NCBI GenBank assembly: GCA_051008735.1
Contig: JBPCXH010000159.1
Location: 1 to 8,837 of the forward strand
Source of the DNA: J054 sp051008735
Lineage (GTDB): Bacteria > Pseudomonadota > Gammaproteobacteria > Steroidobacterales > GCA-2729495
Length of the DNA stretch: 8,837 bases
Direction: 5' to 3'
Below the pieces are notes generated by a model. The model was not told the origin of the DNA. It searched no databases and saw only the letters and a list, made by a program, of their open reading frames with translations. Positions 6,213-8,837 of the stretch are shown here, one piece after another. Numbering within the stretch: the first letter of the stretch is position 1; the number at the start of each line of letters is the position of its first letter. The position numbers and the translations under genes are program-made.

Positions 6213-7418
6213 TCACGGCCCGATGATCGAGGACTCGGGCCAGTTGCGCTCGAAGCCCAGACCAATACGCAGCCCCACGACCGTCTCGATATCGTCGTCG
6301 ATATTACGCATGAACTGCACGTTGGGGATGATCGTAAACCAGTGGTTGGGCCGGAAGGCCCAGAATATCTCGGTACCGAACTGGTTGTTGAAGCCCTGAT
6401 CGTCTTTATAACCCGCTGGCTCACCGTATACCAGCGCAGCTGCTAACTGCTGCTTGCGGCTGCCAAAGGGCTCATTCCAGGCCGCCCCGATGAAGCCCCC
6501 GTGGTCTACCGCTGGCTCCGGGGAGGGATCATTGGGTTTGCGTGACTCGCCGTCATCGCGCCAGGAATAGCGGCCAAATGCGGCGTAGGCCTCATTTTCA
6601 CCCCATTCATGGGTGAACTGGCCGACAATGCCGGACTCGCTATCCTTGCTCTCGGTAGAATCGATGTAATACAGAACCACCCCGATGCTCGTCTGACCGG
6701 ACTCCCGCTCGGGCTCGTAGCTGGTCTCCAGCAAGTAGGCAAATTCGCCGTCTTCGAAGCTACCGAAGTCCAGATCGTCCTCCGCCTTGGAATCGACGAA
6801 GCCCGCCTGGACGAACCACTCGTCGCCCCAGTAGCCCCCGAGCATGCCGATACCAATGGCCTCCCACCAGGACACCACCGGGTTGCCGGAAATCATTTTG
6901 CTGGTGAAACTGTTGGAGTTATCCGCAGTGTAGGGGCTGAGCAGGAAACCCTGTCCCGGGAAGTACTTGCCAAAACCGAGCGACACCCTGTCCTCGAAAA
7001 ACCACTGGTCCAGTCCGAGCACCAGCGGCGTTGAATTGGAGCTGTCCGCGGAAATATCGTTGGTGTCCCACAACAGGCCCGATTTCGAAGCCAGCTCGGG
7101 CGCAGAGTCACCGGACCCGAGCTTGTCGGAGGTATTAAACCACAGGATCAGATCCGTGTTGCCGAAGGTGCCCTCCCGATCAACCAGCGTGAATTTGCCA
7201 ATCACGTCAAAGGTGTAGTTGCCGGTATCCCGCCCCTCCCGCAGGGCGTTCTGGTACATGGGCACCAGGGAGACGTCGAGGTACTGCTCGCCGGTGACCC
7301 GCGCCTCCGCGGCACCCTCCAAGCGGCTGGCATAAGTGTTAGGAAGAAAACCAATGAAGAGCACGCCCCAAAACAACGATACATAGAGTGCGTTCTTGTT
7401 CACATGTGTTAAATACAT
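6213..7418 (-). CDS. OprB-like outer-membrane porin
   Basis: 401 residues with an N-terminal signal peptide (hydrophobic core about 10-28, cleavage near TYA/S, residue 30), then a protein rich in alternating polar/aromatic beta strands, Gly, Trp and acidic turns and lacking membrane helices. The closing part (FNNQFGTEIFWAFRPNHWF, IIPNVQFMRN, ETVVGLRIGLGF) follows the end pattern of the carbohydrate-selective porin family OprB: a strand on a working-barrel W/F motif, a 'P-x-x-Q-x-x-x-N' strand and a final GLRxGxGF strand. The tail runs about ten residues past that strand instead of ending in Phe, which is unusual for an outer-membrane barrel. It is the first gene of the minus-strand cluster, 101 bp before the formamidase-like gene, and probably supplies substrate entry. 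The start ATG at 7418 has only GGGAA closely upstream. OprB membership is likely; sugar specificity should not be assumed. Confidence 0.75.
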   Translation of the reverse strand: MYLTHVNKNALYVSLFWGVLFIGFLPNTYASRLEGAAEARVTGEQYLDVSLVPMYQNALREGRDTGNYTFDVIGKFTLVDREGTFGNTDLILWFNTSDKLGSGDSAPELASKSGLLWDTNDISADSSNSTPLVLGLDQWFFEDRVSLGFGKYFPGQGFLLSPYTADNSNSFTSKMISGNPVVSWWEAIGIGMLGGYWGDEWFVQAGFVDSKAEDDLDFGSFEDGEFAYLLETSYEPERESGQTSIGVVLYYIDSTESKDSESGIVGQFTHEWGENEAYAAFGRYSWRDDGESRKPNDPSPEPAVDHGGFIGAAWNEPFGSRKQQLAAALVYGEPAGYKDDQGFNNQFGTEIFWAFRPNHWFTIIPNVQFMRNIDDDIETVVGLRIGLGFERNWPESSIIGP

Positions 7419-7480
7419 TATTTCCCACGACCCTAGTTAGGGAGCGCTTTACCCTTGCTATTGACGGCTACTTACAATCG

Positions 7481-7496
7481 CTTGATCCAAATCACA
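7481..7496 (-). promoter_or_regulatory. Possible CRP-like binding site upstream of the porin
   Basis: The minus strand reads TGTGATTTGGATCAAG: a perfect TGTGA half site, a 6-base spacer and TCAAG, which keeps three of five bases of the TCACA half site. It lies 63-78 bases upstream of the porin start, a plausible activator position for carbon-source genes. One good half site is weak evidence. Confidence 0.25.
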
Positions 7497-7533
7497 TCTT
7501 AACTGTTCGAATCGCCAGTACACTGCATTAGAA

Positions 7534-7587
7534 ATATTTTTTAAAATATGCATCGCTAAACTGCCCGCAGACTACTTTAAAAAATAT
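7534..7587. repeat. 12-bp perfect inverted repeat with 30-bp spacer
   Basis: ATATTTTTTAAA (7534-7545) and TTTAAAAAATAT (7576-7587) are exact reverse complements, placed in the middle of the divergent intergenic region. They could be paired operator sites or AT-tract DNA bound by a nucleoid protein. Low complexity makes chance more likely than for a mixed-base repeat. Confidence 0.5.
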
Positions 7588-7654
7588 CTGATTTCTATAT
7601 ATTTATATTGTTCGAGTCTGTGTGATTCTGTAATGGAAAGCCGCTCATCATTCT

Positions 7655-7661
7655 AGGAGAA
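7655..7661 (+). promoter_or_regulatory. Ribosome binding site of the right-edge exported-protein gene
   Basis: AGGAG at 7655-7659 lies seven bases before the ATG at 7667, a near-ideal Shine-Dalgarno sequence. It decides in favour of this start rather than the second ATG at codon 4. Confidence 0.75.
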
Positions 7662-7666
7662 GCTTA

Positions 7667-8837
7667 ATGTCAAACATGATTAAGAAAGAAGCCAGCACAT
7701 TGAAAACCGCCACCCTGGTCGCACTATTTTGGTGCGCCACATCAGTAACAGCGCAGCCAACATCGCAACAATTGCCCCTATCCCTTGAAGCCAGCAAAGT
7801 AACGCCCAAGGCGCTGCTGTCCGGCAATGGCTACAGCGTCGGCAATGCCGTCAGTAACGACGGTTTCCAGAACACCTATAGTGTCAAAAGCGACTACGGC
7901 AACTCTACCGTCACCGGCAACGGTGCTCTGGCCGCCCGGAAGATGGAGATTCGCGCCATCCGATTGCTGGAAGAGATAGAAAGTAGCGATGCCTTCAAGG
8001 AGGGTGTGAAGGGCTCCGCCAGCGATATCGTCGAAGGCGGAAAATCCCTTGTCAAAGCGCCTGTCGAAACGACCAAGGGTGCTGCGAAAGGGGTCGGACG
8101 CTGGCTGGGCAACGTGGGACGATCGATCACCAGCGATGACCCGCACCAGGACAACGTGGGAAAAACATTGCTTGGCTATGATGGCGTAAAACGGGCCTAC
8201 GCTGTTGAACTGGGTGTCGATCCCAATACAGACTTCGAACCCTTCCTTGAGCGCCTTACCCGGGTGGCCAGGGCCGCCACGGCGGGTGGCCTCACCATGT
8301 CCATGGTTACGGACGCCGCGACACAGGGTACAACAGTAGGCACGGTTATCATGGTGACCAGCACGGCCAATATGAAGGAACTTCTCAAGGATGAACCGCC
8401 ATCGGCACTGGCCAAGATTAATAAGGCGAAGCTTGAAGGTATGGGCATTGCTGAACACAACAGCAATGCACTGCTGAAGAACTACAATTACACCCCGATG
8501 CAGATGACCATTATGGTCGAGGCATTGAAGCGCATGGGCGATATCGATGGCCACGACATCTTCGTCGCCTACGCCACCGCGGCACCGGACGGGCTCATCG
8601 CCCGCTACGTGCAGGAGAGCGCCGAAATGCTCGCCAATTATATTGCGGCGAACGAGAGCGGCAACATCGTCAATATCGATGACCAGGCCTGGTTCCTGAC
8701 CAAGTCCGGCAAGCTGGTCGGCACTTTCCCGATCGACTATCTGGCATGGACCGACATACTCGCCAGCGACGCCCGCGTGATTGACGAAAATGAGAAGAAG
8801 ATCGGCTACAAGAGCAAAGAACTCCTGGTAGAGGGCA
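7667..8837 (+). CDS. Unrecognised exported protein, cut by the right edge
   Basis: An open frame of 390 codons runs from ATG 7667 to the window end without a stop, so the gene is longer. The start is supported by AGGAG. Residues 1-29 look like a Sec signal peptide (KKEASTLK, core TATLVALFWCATSVTA, cleavage VTA/Q). The mature part has an amphipathic, Gly/Lys/Ala-rich stretch (110-155, with KSLVKAPVETTKGAAKGVG), then TLLGYDGVKRAYAVELGVDP (167-186), a Gly/Thr/Ala/Met-rich segment (203-236) and mostly helical sequence up to the end (MTIMVEALKRMGDIDGHDIF). I cannot assign a family or function. Codon use resembles that of the neighbouring genes. It is divergent from the porin cluster and shares its 248-bp promoter region, which may mean co-regulation but not necessarily a shared pathway. 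The 258-codon frame on the opposite strand (8554-7778) is a shadow of this gene. Confidence 0.85.
   Translation, partial: MSNMIKKEASTLKTATLVALFWCATSVTAQPTSQQLPLSLEASKVTPKALLSGNGYSVGNAVSNDGFQNTYSVKSDYGNSTVTGNGALAARKMEIRAIRLLEEIESSDAFKEGVKGSASDIVEGGKSLVKAPVETTKGAAKGVGRWLGNVGRSITSDDPHQDNVGKTLLGYDGVKRAYAVELGVDPNTDFEPFLERLTRVARAATAGGLTMSMVTDAATQGTTVGTVIMVTSTANMKELLKDEPPSALAKINKAKLEGMGIAEHNSNALLKNYNYTPMQMTIMVEALKRMGDIDGHDIFVAYATAAPDGLIARYVQESAEMLANYIAANESGNIVNIDDQAWFLTKSGKLVGTFPIDYLAWTDILASDARVIDENEKKIGYKSKELLVEG

Larger units (their letters stand above)
7419..7666. promoter_or_regulatory. AT-rich divergent promoter region
   Basis: These 248 bp separate the minus-strand porin from the plus-strand exported-protein gene, so promoters for both should lie here. 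Visible items are a CRP-like half site on the porin side (7481-7496), a 12-bp perfect inverted repeat (7534-7545 and 7576-7587) in a strongly AT-rich core, and a Shine-Dalgarno sequence for the plus gene. On the plus strand TTGTTC (7609-7614) and TAATGG (7632-7637) are 17 bases apart but match the sigma-70 consensus poorly. I cannot place either promoter with confidence. Confidence 0.55.

Noticed and set aside
6192..7724. Shared 14-mer ACCCTGGTCGCACT near 6192 and near 7711
   Set aside because: One copy is intergenic and the other lies inside the signal-peptide coding region. A single 14-base match in 8.8 kb is expected by chance fairly often, and the flanks do not extend it.
7778..8554. 258-codon open frame on the minus strand
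   Set aside because: It is antisense to the plus-strand exported-protein gene, which has a signal peptide, a good Shine-Dalgarno sequence and an uninterrupted frame to the edge. The minus frame has neither a ribosome binding site nor a family.
1..8837. CRISPR array, tRNA, rRNA or phage genes
   Set aside because: No regularly spaced direct repeats, no cloverleaf-like sequence and no rRNA or phage protein sequence was seen in the window.

Overview
The window looks like part of a proteobacterial, most likely gammaproteobacterial, chromosome. The support is Gram-negative envelope genes (a signal-peptide-bearing beta-barrel porin and exported proteins), ordinary Shine-Dalgarno spacing and codon use of moderate to high GC. 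The family assignments fit a marine or otherwise heterotrophic gammaproteobacterium, but genus cannot be told from the sequence.

Layout. Positions 1-488 are stop-rich in all frames and hold no gene I can support. Positions 489-1263 are a 775-bp IS6-family insertion sequence with 17-bp imperfect terminal inverted repeats. Its transposase is dead: it carries two nonsense mutations and a one-base frameshift. From 1289 to 7418, three genes lie head to tail on the minus strand. In order of transcription they are an OprB-like outer-membrane porin (7418-6213), an exported protein of the N,N-dimethylformamidase large-subunit family carrying a LamG-like domain (6111-3646), and an unusual inner-membrane protein (3454-1289). 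In the last, a dicarboxylate/amino-acid:cation symporter (SDF/DAACS) fold is fused to a C-terminal periplasmic solute-binding domain (SBP_bac_3). A 248-bp AT-rich divergent region follows. A plus-strand gene for an unrecognised exported protein then starts at 7667 and runs off the right edge.

How the genes may work together (inference). The three minus-strand genes describe a route through the envelope: a porin for entry, a secreted amidohydrolase-like enzyme for cleavage in the periplasm, and an inner-membrane carrier with its own tethered receptor for taking up a product. The solute-binding half keeps the arginine that in this family grips a carboxylate. The product may therefore be a carboxylate or amino-acid-like compound released from an amide. 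The substrate is unknown.

The most unusual object is the symporter-receptor fusion. A ninth hydrophobic segment is placed where it would turn the receptor domain to the periplasm. The classical ion- and substrate-binding motifs of the symporter half (HP1 serines, NMDGT-type motif, TM8 Asp/Arg/Asn) are almost all replaced. Together with the exported formamidase-like protein, this is the best candidate in the window for an undescribed system.
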